From an uncultured Candidatus Melainabacteria bacterium (lineage in GTDB: Bacteria; Cyanobacteriota; Vampirovibrionia; Gastranaerophilales; Gastranaerophilaceae): a stretch of 9,077 nt of DNA. The notes under the pieces were generated by a model, which saw only the letters and a list, made by a program, of their open reading frames with translations, did not search any database and was not told the DNA's origin. The translations under genes and the position numbers were made by a program. The stretch spans positions 1-9,077 of the forward strand of contig CAKVGW010000064.1 of the NCBI GenBank assembly GCA_934747325.1, written 5' to 3'. Shown one piece after another: positions 1 to 7,207 of the stretch (within the stretch, counting starts at the first letter, position 1; every line of letters begins with the position of its first letter).

Positions 1-50
1 TTATATGCTGTTAAGTACATCATCCTGAAACTTGAGGCTATTAATCCCAT
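1..50 (-). CDS. 5' end of MGxxAS-motif protein (partial)
   Basis: Only the first 16 codons lie in the window, reading MGLIASSFRMMYLTAY before the left edge. The start is well supported: AAGGA at 60-64 sits 9 nt before the ATG and overlaps the TAA stop of the preceding small gene (63-65), which implies translational coupling. Aligned without gaps to the N-terminus of the 587-aa protein of the same cluster (MGMAASQARYLALVAR), 7 of 16 residues match (M, G, A, S, R, L, A). I therefore read it as a second member of the same N-terminal family. Function is unknown. The segment is amphipathic and has no cleavable signal peptide pattern. Confidence 0.7.
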   Translation of the reverse strand, partial: MGLIASSFRMMYLTAY

Positions 51-62
51 AACACACGTTCC

Positions 63-332
63 TTATCTTGTTTCGTTTAAATTCTTACCTTTCAGGAATG
101 TGTGTTCATTACTTTCTGCAATCAAGCTTTCCATTTTGTGTAATTGATGCTTGTGGTAATTAACCCTATACTTTGCCATTTTAAGTTTTTGTCTAATGGT
201 AAGCATATCCTTAAGGCTTGATATTAAACTGATGGCCAATGCCTTTAATGGATTTTTCCGTTTGAAAAACGAACGGGCAAAATTCACAAAATTCATTAAC
301 CGTTTCATATTATCTTGTAGTTCTTCACGCAT
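63..332 (-). CDS. Small basic helical protein of unknown function (89 aa)
   Basis: I do not recognise this family. The product is Lys/Arg-rich and predicted mostly helical. It has a moderately hydrophobic stretch (LKALAISLISSLKDML) near residues 29-44, then a basic amphipathic region rich in K, H and Q. There are two possible starts, ATG at 338 and ATG at 332. The SD AGGAG (342-346) is only 3 nt from the first but 9 nt from the second, so I chose 332; the longer form would be 91 aa. It has its own -10 box about 40 bp upstream. Its stop codon overlaps the SD of the next gene. It could be a chaperone-like or regulatory partner of the neighbouring large proteins, but that is only inference from position. 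Confidence 0.65.
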   Translation of the reverse strand: MREELQDNMKRLMNFVNFARSFFKRKNPLKALAISLISSLKDMLTIRQKLKMAKYRVNYHKHQLHKMESLIAESNEHTFLKGKNLNETR

Positions 333-361
333 AAGCATTTTCTCCTATGCATTCTAAGCCT

Positions 362-381
362 ACATGTATTATAAAACATGT
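362..381 (-). promoter_or_regulatory. -10 box inside a 20-bp near-palindrome (candidate operator)
   Basis: On the minus strand a perfect TATAAT (373-368) lies about 36 nt upstream of the ATG at 332, giving a leader of roughly 29 nt with the SD in it. The box is embedded in a palindrome with arms ACATGT at 362-367 and 376-381; 18 of 20 positions are symmetric. No good -35 hexamer is visible at 16-18 bp. A symmetric site covering the -10 with a weak -35 is what a repressor- or activator-dependent promoter often looks like. The regulator is unknown. Confidence 0.5.
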
Positions 382-433
382 TAAGCCAAAAAATTGCCTA
401 TTATTAAGGATATTTGTTACATTAGTTAACATA

Positions 434-664
434 TTATTTTGAACCGGTCCTATTTGAAGTAATACTGTTGAAAATAAATCGATTTTTATAATATTCATTT
501 TTTACTACATTATTATTTAACGGCATTTTTTTCAAAAACTTTAATTCTTTTTGGTTATAATAGCGTTGTTCGTTACAAAAATTTACAAATGACGCTATCG
601 TTTTTACTATAGCGTTATCAAAAAACAGGTCTAAAATCTTTCGTAAAAATGTTCGTGTTTGCAT
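434..664 (-). CDS. Hypothetical small protein (76 aa)
   Basis: I do not recognise this ORF. It lies 51 bp after the glycine-rich 285-aa gene on the same strand. The N-terminal half (FLRKILDLFFDNAIVKTIASF) is amphipathic and helical. The C-terminal half is rich in Lys, Asn and Tyr, as expected in AT-rich DNA. The upstream SD is weak: only GAAGAAAAG before the ATG at 664. The FVNF string also occurs in the next 89-aa protein, but the match is too short to prove relatedness. It may be real or a chance ORF in AT-rich sequence. Confidence 0.4.
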   Translation of the reverse strand: MQTRTFLRKILDLFFDNAIVKTIASFVNFCNEQRYYNQKELKFLKKMPLNNNVVKNEYYKNRFIFNSITSNRTGSK

Positions 665-715
665 TTCTTTTCTTCGTTAAGTCTTAGGTCGTTAAGGCGT
701 TACCAACCTCTCATC

Positions 716-1573
716 CTACAAATCCTGAATATCTTTGCTTGCAGACTCAATATCATCTTTAAGCATTTTTCTAACTATGTCACCTTGTGTATCTAACATT
801 TTACAAACAGTTTCAATGTTTGCAACTTTTTGAGAAAGTATTGTATCGGCGTTTGCCACAATATTGCTAGAAACAGTTTGATAAGCAGATAAAGCAGCAG
901 ATGTTGTTCCCTGCATCAAGTTGCCCATAACAACCGCAGGCAAACCGAATTCTCCCAAATAAGGTGCAGCTGCGGTCATAATACCGCCCCAACCTGAAAC
1001 AAGTCCTGCTAGTGGCATTAATATATTTGAAGCTCCGATTCCGTATCCGTTGGCTGTTCCTATACCGTAAGCAGCCGTACTTGCGATATCTGCAATACTT
1101 CCGATACCTGAAGCAAATCCTGTTGTTGCACCGTCAGAAGAACCAAAACCTGTTAAAAGATTTTGAATTCCTGAAGCTCCACCAGTCGTTGTTCCGCTTT
1201 GGCGATAACCGAAATTTGATGCGTATCCGCTAGGAAATCCCGAATAATTTCCCAAGCTGTTTACGCCAAATGAAGAATAAGTTCCTGTTGTTCCTCCAGT
1301 ACCACCTGTATATTGTGACCAGTAAGAAGTTCCAGGAATATTCATTGCAGAAGTTCCGCCTAATGTTGTCATAAAAGCGGATGGCGCAAATAAACTTGCT
1401 AATTGATATAAGAAACCACCTGCTGCTTCAAAACCTGTTCCTGAACTTGCAGAGCCTGAAACGGTTAAATCTCTTAATCTGTCATAAGTTTCATATAGCA
1501 TAACTTTAGCGTCAGCGGATGCTGCGCCAAATCTGTTAGCCATTACTAAATATCCATCGTTTTTGTATGACAT
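716..1573 (-). CDS. Glycine/serine/threonine-rich protein with helical C-terminus (285 aa)
   Basis: No known enzyme motif is visible. Residues 1-40 are polar and helical (MANRFGAASADAKVMLYETYDRLRD). Residues about 40-190 are low-complexity Gly/Ser/Thr/Ala/Tyr sequence with many GFG, GYG and GTTG units. Residues about 183-222 are hydrophobic and contain ILMPLAGLVSGWGGIM. The last 60 residues form an amphipathic helix (ILSQKVANIETVCKMLDTQGDIVRKML). There is no signal peptide. GAGGT stands 5 nt before the ATG at 1573. It lies 144 bp downstream of the 587-aa gene on the same strand. The helix, Gly-rich hydrophobic core, helix layout recalls secreted structural or translocator-like proteins, but this is inference from composition only. 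Function is unknown. Confidence 0.8.
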   Translation of the reverse strand: MSYKNDGYLVMANRFGAASADAKVMLYETYDRLRDLTVSGSASSGTGFEAAGGFLYQLASLFAPSAFMTTLGGTSAMNIPGTSYWSQYTGGTGGTTGTYSSFGVNSLGNYSGFPSGYASNFGYRQSGTTTGGASGIQNLLTGFGSSDGATTGFASGIGSIADIASTAAYGIGTANGYGIGASNILMPLAGLVSGWGGIMTAAAPYLGEFGLPAVVMGNLMQGTTSAALSAYQTVSSNIVANADTILSQKVANIETVCKMLDTQGDIVRKMLKDDIESASKDIQDL

Positions 1574-1590
1574 TTTGTACCTCTTTTTTT

Positions 1591-1690
1591 AGTTAAACAG
1601 TTGAAAAGTGGAATAGCTGAATGGTTTGTATAAATAATTATGAGCGTTGTGAATTTAACAAACTTTTTTCAACCTTTCAACTGTTCAACT
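1591..1690. repeat. Long-range inverted repeat between the two large minus-strand genes
   Basis: AGTTAAACAGTTGAAAAG (1591-1608) and CCTTTCAACTGTTCAACT (1673-1690) are inverted copies matching at 16 of 18 positions, with about 64 bp between them. The right arm continues into further GTTGAA-type units on the minus strand. In the mRNA this would put a long stem just ahead of the SD of the 285-aa gene. Confidence 0.55.
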
Positions 1691-1693
1691 ACT

Positions 1694-1714
1694 ATTAGTA
1701 GCTATGCTACTAAT
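1694..1714 (-). other. Perfect 9-bp hairpin just after the 587-aa gene stop
   Basis: ATTAGTAGC (1694-1702), loop TAT, GCTACTAAT (1706-1714) form a perfect stem starting 3 nt after the TAG stop (1720-1718, minus strand). No U-tract follows on the minus strand, so it is unlikely to terminate transcription. It is better placed to protect the 3' end or set a processing site between the two reading frames. Confidence 0.5.
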
Positions 1715-1717
1715 CTA

Positions 1718-3481
1718 CTACCCGCCGAATGTCTTAAATGATTTTTCGACGTTATCCTTAACAACCTTAGATACAGCGTCGATTTCAGTTGCAAGCGCGT
1801 TCTGTTCTGTATCAAGTTGTTTAAGTCTGAGTTCTAACTGCTGGTCTTCTTGTTGTATTAAAGAAGTTTTAGCGTTAATATCTTGCACCATTTTATCGTA
1901 TTGTGCATTTTCGTAATAATACTGATTCATAGCGTCTTGATAAGCCGCATCATCAGTAATTGTTTCAGCATTAAGCGTATATTTAATCGTATCATCACCA
2001 ATTCTTACTGATACGAAACGACCATTACTGTCAGTTTCTAACAAAGCCTTGTCAGTCTTATTAATATTTGTAGAAACATAACTTGCATTATAATATGGTA
2101 ACTTTTGTTGATTATCAATATGATTTATACCTTCGCCACTGTTCGCAGCTTCTGCCAAATCATAGTAAGTTGTGTAATATGTTGTGCCGTTCATCGTGAA
2201 GCTGTAAATACCACCTGAATACGTGCTTGCATCGTAAGTTCCATCAGTTGTGTTAAAACATTTTGTAAGTGTTGTTTCTACATCTTGAGCCTTCATATCT
2301 TTAATTATTTGTGATATTTCAGCCATCTGATCATCAGAAAGTGCGCTCAAAGGTGTTAACTTACAGTTGCCGATATATCCCGGAACGCTCATTGCGTCAA
2401 ATGTAGCTTCTGCTAAATCTAATCTTGCTTTTGATGCGTTTGCAAGATTGTTTAATGAATCTACTTCACCTTTCATTTCATTAATAGATTTCCAAGTTTC
2501 ACTATCTTTTTTATCAGCAGGATTTTCAATGTGATAAGAAGGAAGAATTGTACTTGTTCCATTACCACTTGAACTTATTAGTGCGTCTAAATCAGATTTG
2601 AAAGCAATTGTTTTTGAAACAGGATCATAATAAATCTCTGAATTGTCAAATTTATCTTTATCTAAAGCACCATAGTCTTTCAGTTGTTGAATTGCATCTG
2701 CTATTTCTTTTCTGGTGGTTTCATCTATATCAGCACTGTTTAATGGCTTGTATTCAGGCTTATTAGCACTTTCTATAACTTTTATACCATCAGTACTGCC
2801 TTCATATTTATCACCATTTTCCTTGTAGTAGTCATTGCCGTTTTTGTATATTTTTGTGCCATCAGCAGCTGTATAAAGCGGATAACCATCTTCTGTTTTT
2901 TCTTGAAGTGTTAATTTGTAGTTTCCGCTTGTTTCATCGTATGTGTGATTTAAGACATTAGAATTCAATGAATTATCAGCATAATTTTGCAATTTAGATG
3001 CTTCAGAAAGTTTTGTTTTATAGTTTGCTAAATTTGTATCATAATCCGCTTGAGCTTCTGTTATTTCTTTTTGAGCATTCTGAATTGCTCGTATTTGTGC
3101 ACTATAATCCGTTGAACTTGTCGGAATTGCACCTGTGAATTGTACTTGCGGGTCATTTAATTTCTTTTGAGAACCGGTATAAACATTTGATTTGTAATGA
3201 TAGTTAATTACATAGTTATAATCTTCTTCCGGTGTTGCAAGTTGTTGCCAACTATCAATTGTCATACTATTAACACCATCAGTAAAGGAATACTGAACCT
3301 TAGTAAAATCTTGTGTGCTAGGAGGAGTCGGCACATTCAAGCCTAACATTTGATTAAACAAATTTGCAGTCTGATTTGACAAATTAAGACGCGCTTGATT
3401 AATTTGTTGTCCTTCATATTCGCAGTTTGATTTTCTTGCTACCAGAGCTAAATATCTGGCTTGTGATGCTGCCATACCCAT
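1718..3481 (-). CDS. Large coiled-coil protein with MGxxAS N-terminal motif (587 aa)
   Basis: The start is firm: AGGAG lies 9 nt before the ATG at 3481. Residues 1-48 form an amphipathic helix opening with MGMAASQARYLALVARK. Residues about 50-125 are polar, with PTPPST and DFTKVQYSF. Residues 125-172 form a coiled coil (Q/A/E/K heptads). Residues about 175-520 are Tyr/Asn/Thr/Asp-rich, with short beta-like units (YTAADGTKIYKNG, DYYKENGDKYEG) and few hydrophobic runs. Residues 524-587 form a strong C-terminal coiled coil (IQQEDQQLELRLKQLDTEQ) closing with KSFKTFGG. There is one Cys near the N-terminus (C20), no signal peptide and no membrane span. I recall similar uncharacterised proteins from gut Gastranaerophilales, not verified here. 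Terminal helices around a variable polar middle resemble the architecture of flagellin/hook-type export substrates, but I see no sequence motif proving that. Confidence 0.85.
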   Translation of the reverse strand: MGMAASQARYLALVARKSNCEYEGQQINQARLNLSNQTANLFNQMLGLNVPTPPSTQDFTKVQYSFTDGVNSMTIDSWQQLATPEEDYNYVINYHYKSNVYTGSQKKLNDPQVQFTGAIPTSSTDYSAQIRAIQNAQKEITEAQADYDTNLANYKTKLSEASKLQNYADNSLNSNVLNHTYDETSGNYKLTLQEKTEDGYPLYTAADGTKIYKNGNDYYKENGDKYEGSTDGIKVIESANKPEYKPLNSADIDETTRKEIADAIQQLKDYGALDKDKFDNSEIYYDPVSKTIAFKSDLDALISSSGNGTSTILPSYHIENPADKKDSETWKSINEMKGEVDSLNNLANASKARLDLAEATFDAMSVPGYIGNCKLTPLSALSDDQMAEISQIIKDMKAQDVETTLTKCFNTTDGTYDASTYSGGIYSFTMNGTTYYTTYYDLAEAANSGEGINHIDNQQKLPYYNASYVSTNINKTDKALLETDSNGRFVSVRIGDDTIKYTLNAETITDDAAYQDAMNQYYYENAQYDKMVQDINAKTSLIQQEDQQLELRLKQLDTEQNALATEIDAVSKVVKDNVEKSFKTFGG

Positions 3482-3501
3482 AAGTGGTATCTCCTATTTC
3501 T

Positions 3502-3538
3502 CCCTCTTTTAAGAGGGCTTGGGTGTATTTTTCACCCA
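3502..3538 (-). promoter_or_regulatory. Tandem hairpins in the leader of the 587-aa gene
   Basis: Two adjacent stems lie 21-57 nt upstream of the ATG. One is TGGGTG (3520-3525) with CACCCA (3533-3538), loop 7 nt. The other is CCCTCTT (3502-3508) with AAGAGGG (3511-3517), essentially a 5- to 7-bp stem. They are among the few G+C-rich patches in this intergenic region and end just before the SD. They could stabilise the mRNA or respond to a factor. No known riboswitch class is recognised, and no U-run suggests termination. Confidence 0.45.
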
Positions 3539-3594
3539 TATTGTATATTACATTCTCATGATTGTTTTAATGGGATACATAAAAAAGTCAATCA

Positions 3595-3609
3595 TATAAT
3601 AATATTATA
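3595..3609. promoter_or_regulatory. Back-to-back TATAAT boxes between divergent genes
   Basis: TATAAT on the plus strand (3595-3600) and TATAAT on the minus strand (3609-3604) are separated by 3 bp. The minus box would give a leader of about 115 nt for the 587-aa gene, including both tandem hairpins. The plus box would give about 155 nt ahead of the MATE gene. Neither has a convincing -35 at 17 bp (the best on the minus strand is a TTAATT-like hexamer). In such AT-rich sequence a chance match is possible. Confidence 0.35.
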
Positions 3610-3747
3610 CGGTACTTTTACTAATATTAATTAAGAGAAAAAATAAAAATCATCCAAACGGTGTAGCTAAAATCTAAAAATGGTTTTTATAGATTAGATG
3701 AAATCGTTTTAAAAAGTAACGAAAATATTCTCTTTATGCTTTTGTAG

Positions 3748-3753
3748 TAAAAT
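3748..3753 (+). promoter_or_regulatory. Candidate -10 box for a leaderless MATE transcript
   Basis: TAAAAT (3748-3753) ends 9 bp before the MATE start codon, so transcription would begin at or within a few bases of the ATG at 3763. No SD is present upstream of the ATG, and an in-frame TAA at 3748-3750 rules out a longer N-terminus. The -35 region is not well matched. Confidence 0.35.
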
Positions 3754-3762
3754 AGTCTTATT

Positions 3763-5064
3763 ATGCTAGTTAGAAATTTTTATATTAAAGATATTTTAAA
3801 TATCGCGTTGCCGATTATGCTTGGAAACCTCGGTTTTATCTTAATCGGTGTTGGCGACGTAATTGTTGCGGGAAGGCATTCAACGGAAACCCTTGCCTCT
3901 GTTAGTATTGCAAACGCAATCATAAATTGTATTGTGATGATCGGTATCGGGATTATTAGCAGTCTTTCTGCGATTCTTTCTAATTATAGAGGCGCAGGAA
4001 AAGATGCTGAAAAATATTTTTATCCTGCTTTAAAATTTACAACAATTGCTTCTATTATTATTTCTTTTGCAGTTATGGCATTTATTCCTATAATTGATAA
4101 ATTAGGTTTTGAACCACATTTGGCGCAACTTGTAAAAGATTATTTTTGGATAATTTCGTTTTCAATTTTTGGCGCATATTTGCATTGTATGTCGAAAGAA
4201 TACTTGCAAGCGTTCGAAATAGTTGTTTTTCCAAATGTATTAACCGTTATTTGTATATTTGTAAATTTAATTTTAAACATTATTTTTGCGTTTGGTTACG
4301 GCCCGATACCTGAAATGGGGACAAAAGGTTTAGCGTTATCTACGCTTATTACAAGATATTTAATGGGTGGTATTCTTTTTTGGTACTGTTTCCACAAAAC
4401 TAACATTCAACATTATAAAGATAAAGAATTCTATAAAGATTTATTAAAAGTCGGAACACCATCATCATTGGCTGTTGTTATAGAATTTATAGGTTTTAAC
4501 GCTACAACTGTTATTTTAGGCAGAATTTCAGGAATTTATGCGGCAGCGCAAAACATTGTTTGCACATTAACTACGGTTTCGTTCATGATTCCATTTGCTA
4601 TATCTAACGCAACAGCTGTTAAAGTTGGCTTTGCAAACGGGGCAAAATATTACAAATCTCTTAAAACTTACGCGTTCACAGGAATTACAATGGCAGTAGC
4701 TTTTATGGCTTGTTCTGCTATTGTTGTCGGCACATTTCCAAAATTCTTGGTAAGTTTATTTACAAAAGACCAAGAACTTATAAATGTTTGTATACCAATT
4801 GTTTTTGCACTTTGTTTCTTCCAAGTTTTCGACGGTTTACAAGTTGCTCTTGCAGGTATTTTTAGAGGCTTAAAACAAACAGGTATCGTTATGATTTCGA
4901 ATTTCATAGGCTATTGGTTGGTGTCAATACCTTTAGGTTGTTTGCTTGCTTTTAAATACAATATGGATTTGTTGGGCTTTTGGTGCGGTTTAGTTTGCGC
5001 AGCTGTTGTTTTATGTTCTATAATGTTTACAACAATGTTAATAAAATTCAAAAAAATGAACTGA
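3763..5064 (+). CDS. MATE family multidrug/cation antiporter
   Basis: The 433-aa polytopic membrane protein is typical in length for the MATE family (NorM/DinF superfamily), which exports drugs or metabolites using a Na+ or H+ gradient. About 12 hydrophobic segments are seen. The N-terminus (DILNIALPIMLGNLGFILIGVGDVIVAGR) matches the family's first helices, with the Asp and Gly of the GxxDxxxAG region. Mid-protein GTPSSLAVVIEFIGFN marks the start of the second six-helix half. AGIFRGLKQTG is the usual late-loop motif (family form: GxLRGxGxT). The substrate cannot be told from sequence. No SD precedes the ATG, unlike its neighbours. It heads the transporter-rsmE-cca run, with 12 bp to rsmE. Confidence 0.93.
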   Translation: MLVRNFYIKDILNIALPIMLGNLGFILIGVGDVIVAGRHSTETLASVSIANAIINCIVMIGIGIISSLSAILSNYRGAGKDAEKYFYPALKFTTIASIIISFAVMAFIPIIDKLGFEPHLAQLVKDYFWIISFSIFGAYLHCMSKEYLQAFEIVVFPNVLTVICIFVNLILNIIFAFGYGPIPEMGTKGLALSTLITRYLMGGILFWYCFHKTNIQHYKDKEFYKDLLKVGTPSSLAVVIEFIGFNATTVILGRISGIYAAAQNIVCTLTTVSFMIPFAISNATAVKVGFANGAKYYKSLKTYAFTGITMAVAFMACSAIVVGTFPKFLVSLFTKDQELINVCIPIVFALCFFQVFDGLQVALAGIFRGLKQTGIVMISNFIGYWLVSIPLGCLLAFKYNMDLLGFWCGLVCAAVVLCSIMFTTMLIKFKKMN

Positions 5065-5076
5065 TAAGGATTTTAT

Positions 5077-5796
5077 ATGCCACATTTTTTTATTGATTCA
5101 AATAATAAAATAGATAATAAAATTACAATTTCTGATGCTGACAATTACCGCCATATCGCACGCTCTTTGCGCGCCAGATGTGGAGAAAAGCTGTTATTAA
5201 TTGATGAAAATCAAATTCAATACGAAACAAAAATTTCTGAAATTAATTCAAAAGAAGTTATTTGTGAAATAGAAAAATCATATTTATCAAAGCGAGATTT
5301 AGAATTTGACTTATTTTTAGCACAATCGCCTTTGAGAAGTGATGCTCAGTTAACGGTTATGGAAAAAGCAACCGAGCTCGGCGTGCGTGGAGTTTATCCT
5401 GTTTTTACAGACAATTGCGCATTAAGAGTAAATAAACAAGAAAAGTGGCAAAAGGTTATGTTTGAGGCTTCGAAGCAATGTGAGCGTGCAAAAATTCCAA
5501 CTTGTTTTGCGCCAACTACATTTGATGAACTTCTGCAAAAAGATTTTGATAAAATAATTGTTTTAGCTGAACGCTCAACTGAAAAAAGTTTAAAACAATA
5601 CTTAAGCGAAAATCCGACAAAAAAGGGTGAAAGAATTCTTGCTATAATCGGTCCAGAAGGTGGTTTTTCTCAAAAAGAATTTGATTATTTCAGAAGCAAA
5701 AATTTGCCGTTAATAAGTTTGGGTGATTTAATTTTAAAAGCTGAAACCGCTGTAATTGTAACGCTTGGAGATATCGTTTATGAATATCAGGGATGA
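5077..5796 (+). CDS. rsmE: 16S rRNA (uracil1498-N3)-methyltransferase RsmE
   Basis: It methylates N3 of U1498 in helix 44 of 16S rRNA using S-adenosylmethionine, in the cytoplasm on the small subunit. Length (239 aa) is normal. The N-terminal part is the RNA-binding PUA-like domain (HIARSLRARCGEKLLLID). The C-terminal SPOUT knot domain shows EKATELGV (about 103-110), EASKQCERAKIP, IGPEGGF (191-197) and the cofactor loop LGDLILKAETA (215-225). The usual family form of the last motif is LGxRILRxETA, so this copy has Leu and Lys where Arg is common. The start is supported by AAGGA (5066-5070), 6 nt from the ATG. It overlaps the cca start by 17 bp, indicating co-translation. Confidence 0.95.
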   Translation: MPHFFIDSNNKIDNKITISDADNYRHIARSLRARCGEKLLLIDENQIQYETKISEINSKEVICEIEKSYLSKRDLEFDLFLAQSPLRSDAQLTVMEKATELGVRGVYPVFTDNCALRVNKQEKWQKVMFEASKQCERAKIPTCFAPTTFDELLQKDFDKIIVLAERSTEKSLKQYLSENPTKKGERILAIIGPEGGFSQKEFDYFRSKNLPLISLGDLILKAETAVIVTLGDIVYEYQG

Positions 5797-7153
5797 TTTT
5801 GTTTTAAAAGAAATAAACGAAGGCTATCTTGTTGGCGGTTCTATTAGAGATTCATTTACAAAAAATTGTGTTTTCTGCGATAGAGATATAAGTATCAAAG
5901 GTGCTGAAAATTTTGCAAGAAAAATCGCTAATAAATGGGACGGAACGTTTATTGAATTGGATAGCGAAAACAAGATTTACAGAGTAGTTTTGCCAGACAA
6001 AATCAATTTTTTAGATATATCTGAACTACAAGGAAATACTATTGAAGAAGATTTGAAAAGACGTGATTTTACAATAAACGCTATCGCTTACGATTTAGCC
6101 AATGACAAATTTGTCGATGTAACAGGCGGACTAAAAGATTTAAAAAACAAAGTTTTACGACATATTGATGATAAGAATTTCGAAGATGACCCGCTAAGAA
6201 TATTAAGAGCGTTTAGATTTAATGCCGTAACCGGTTTTAAAATGACAATAGAGCTTGAGAACGCATTAAAAAAATACTTGCCATTGGCTCTAAACCCTGC
6301 CAAAGAAAGAATTAATTATGAAATAATGAAACTTTTTGGTGGAGATTTCGCATCAAGCGCCTTGTTAAAGATGGATGAATTCGGGCTGTTAGAAAAAATA
6401 TTTCCTTGTGTAACAGAAATGAAAAAAGTTCCACCAAATACTCACCATCATTTGGATTTATTTCACCATGTTGTAGAAACCGTTAGACAAATTGAAATTT
6501 TATATAATAAAATTTCAGGCTTTGAAAAAGAGCATTTGGATGCGATTGATTTTGGCGGATTTCCTCGCATAAATCATTTAAAACTTGCAGGATTTTTGCA
6601 TGATATTGGTAAATTTTCAACTTGGACAATAGAAGAAGGCGGACGACATCGTTTTATTAAACATGATGATGTCGGTTCAAAAATGGTCGTACCATTACTT
6701 AGAGATTTGAAATTTTCTAAAAAGCAAATCGAATACATATCTTGTATGATTAAAAATCATATTTACCCTTCAAATGTAATAGTTGCGCCAAGTTTGAATG
6801 ACAAAGTAATGATGCGGTATGTTCGTAAAATGGGTGATAACGTTGTTGATAATATTATTTTAGCTAAAGCCGACCGTTTATCAGCCAGAGGCGTTGATAT
6901 AACGGAAGAAATTGTAAACGCGAATATTAGCGGATTAGATAAACTTTTGGATTTTTATTTAAGCAAAAAAGATACTCTCGCGCCGTTACCTAAGCTTATT
7001 GACGGGCGAGAAATTATGGAATTTTTAAATATAAAACCTTCGCCAAAATTGGGTGAAATAATTAATGCAGTAAATGAAGCTCAATTAAATGGCGATATTT
7101 TGACTCATGAAGATGCTGTTCGATTTGTTTTAAATTGGTCATTTAAAGAATAA
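5780..7153 (+). CDS. cca: CCA tRNA nucleotidyltransferase / poly(A) polymerase family with HD domain
   Basis: It adds or repairs the 3'-CCA (or part of it) of tRNAs from CTP and ATP. Class II nucleotidyltransferase signatures are all present: LVGGSIRD (17-24), catalytic DRD (34-36) and FLDI (Asp79), RRDFTINAIAYD (94-105), DPLRILRAFRF (137-147) and ERINYE (176-181). A C-terminal HD phosphohydrolase domain follows, with FHHVVE (about 228-233) and LHDIGK (273-278). I chose the ATG at 5780 because GGAG (5767-5770) lies 9 nt upstream; an in-frame TTG at 5765 would place the SD inside the gene. The product is 457 aa. It overlaps rsmE by 17 bp. Whether it adds all three nucleotides or only A or CC cannot be read from the sequence with certainty. 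No terminator is evident after it. Confidence 0.92.
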   Translation: MNIRDDFVLKEINEGYLVGGSIRDSFTKNCVFCDRDISIKGAENFARKIANKWDGTFIELDSENKIYRVVLPDKINFLDISELQGNTIEEDLKRRDFTINAIAYDLANDKFVDVTGGLKDLKNKVLRHIDDKNFEDDPLRILRAFRFNAVTGFKMTIELENALKKYLPLALNPAKERINYEIMKLFGGDFASSALLKMDEFGLLEKIFPCVTEMKKVPPNTHHHLDLFHHVVETVRQIEILYNKISGFEKEHLDAIDFGGFPRINHLKLAGFLHDIGKFSTWTIEEGGRHRFIKHDDVGSKMVVPLLRDLKFSKKQIEYISCMIKNHIYPSNVIVAPSLNDKVMMRYVRKMGDNVVDNIILAKADRLSARGVDITEEIVNANISGLDKLLDFYLSKKDTLAPLPKLIDGREIMEFLNIKPSPKLGEIINAVNEAQLNGDILTHEDAVRFVLNWSFKE

Positions 7154-7207
7154 TTTAATGTATGTAAAAGAATTTAAGTATGACAAAAATACCTAATACA
7201 AAAAATC

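Noticed and set aside
1012..1233. Plus-strand ORF of 73 codons
   Set aside because: It lies wholly inside the glycine-rich gene on the opposite strand, has no SD, and its Leu/Arg-rich composition is the mirror of Gly/Ser codons.
1704..1916. Plus-strand ORF of 70 codons starting in the hairpin
   Set aside because: Antisense to the C-terminal coiled coil of the 587-aa protein, no SD, Ser/Leu-rich shadow composition.
3671..3695. A+T-rich hairpin AATCTA/TAGATT before the MATE gene
   Set aside because: The stem is weak and bulged, has no T-run in a useful direction and could arise by chance in this composition.
4668..4907. Minus-strand ORF of 79 codons
   Set aside because: Antisense to the MATE transporter, which is clearly the real gene there; no SD or promoter.
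5765..5779. TTG start giving five extra residues on the CCA-adding enzyme
   Set aside because: The SD GGAG would fall within the coding sequence; ATG 5780 has the correct spacing to it and gives a normal N-terminus.
6088..6303. Minus-strand ORF of 71 codons
   Set aside because: Antisense to the catalytic region of the CCA-adding enzyme.
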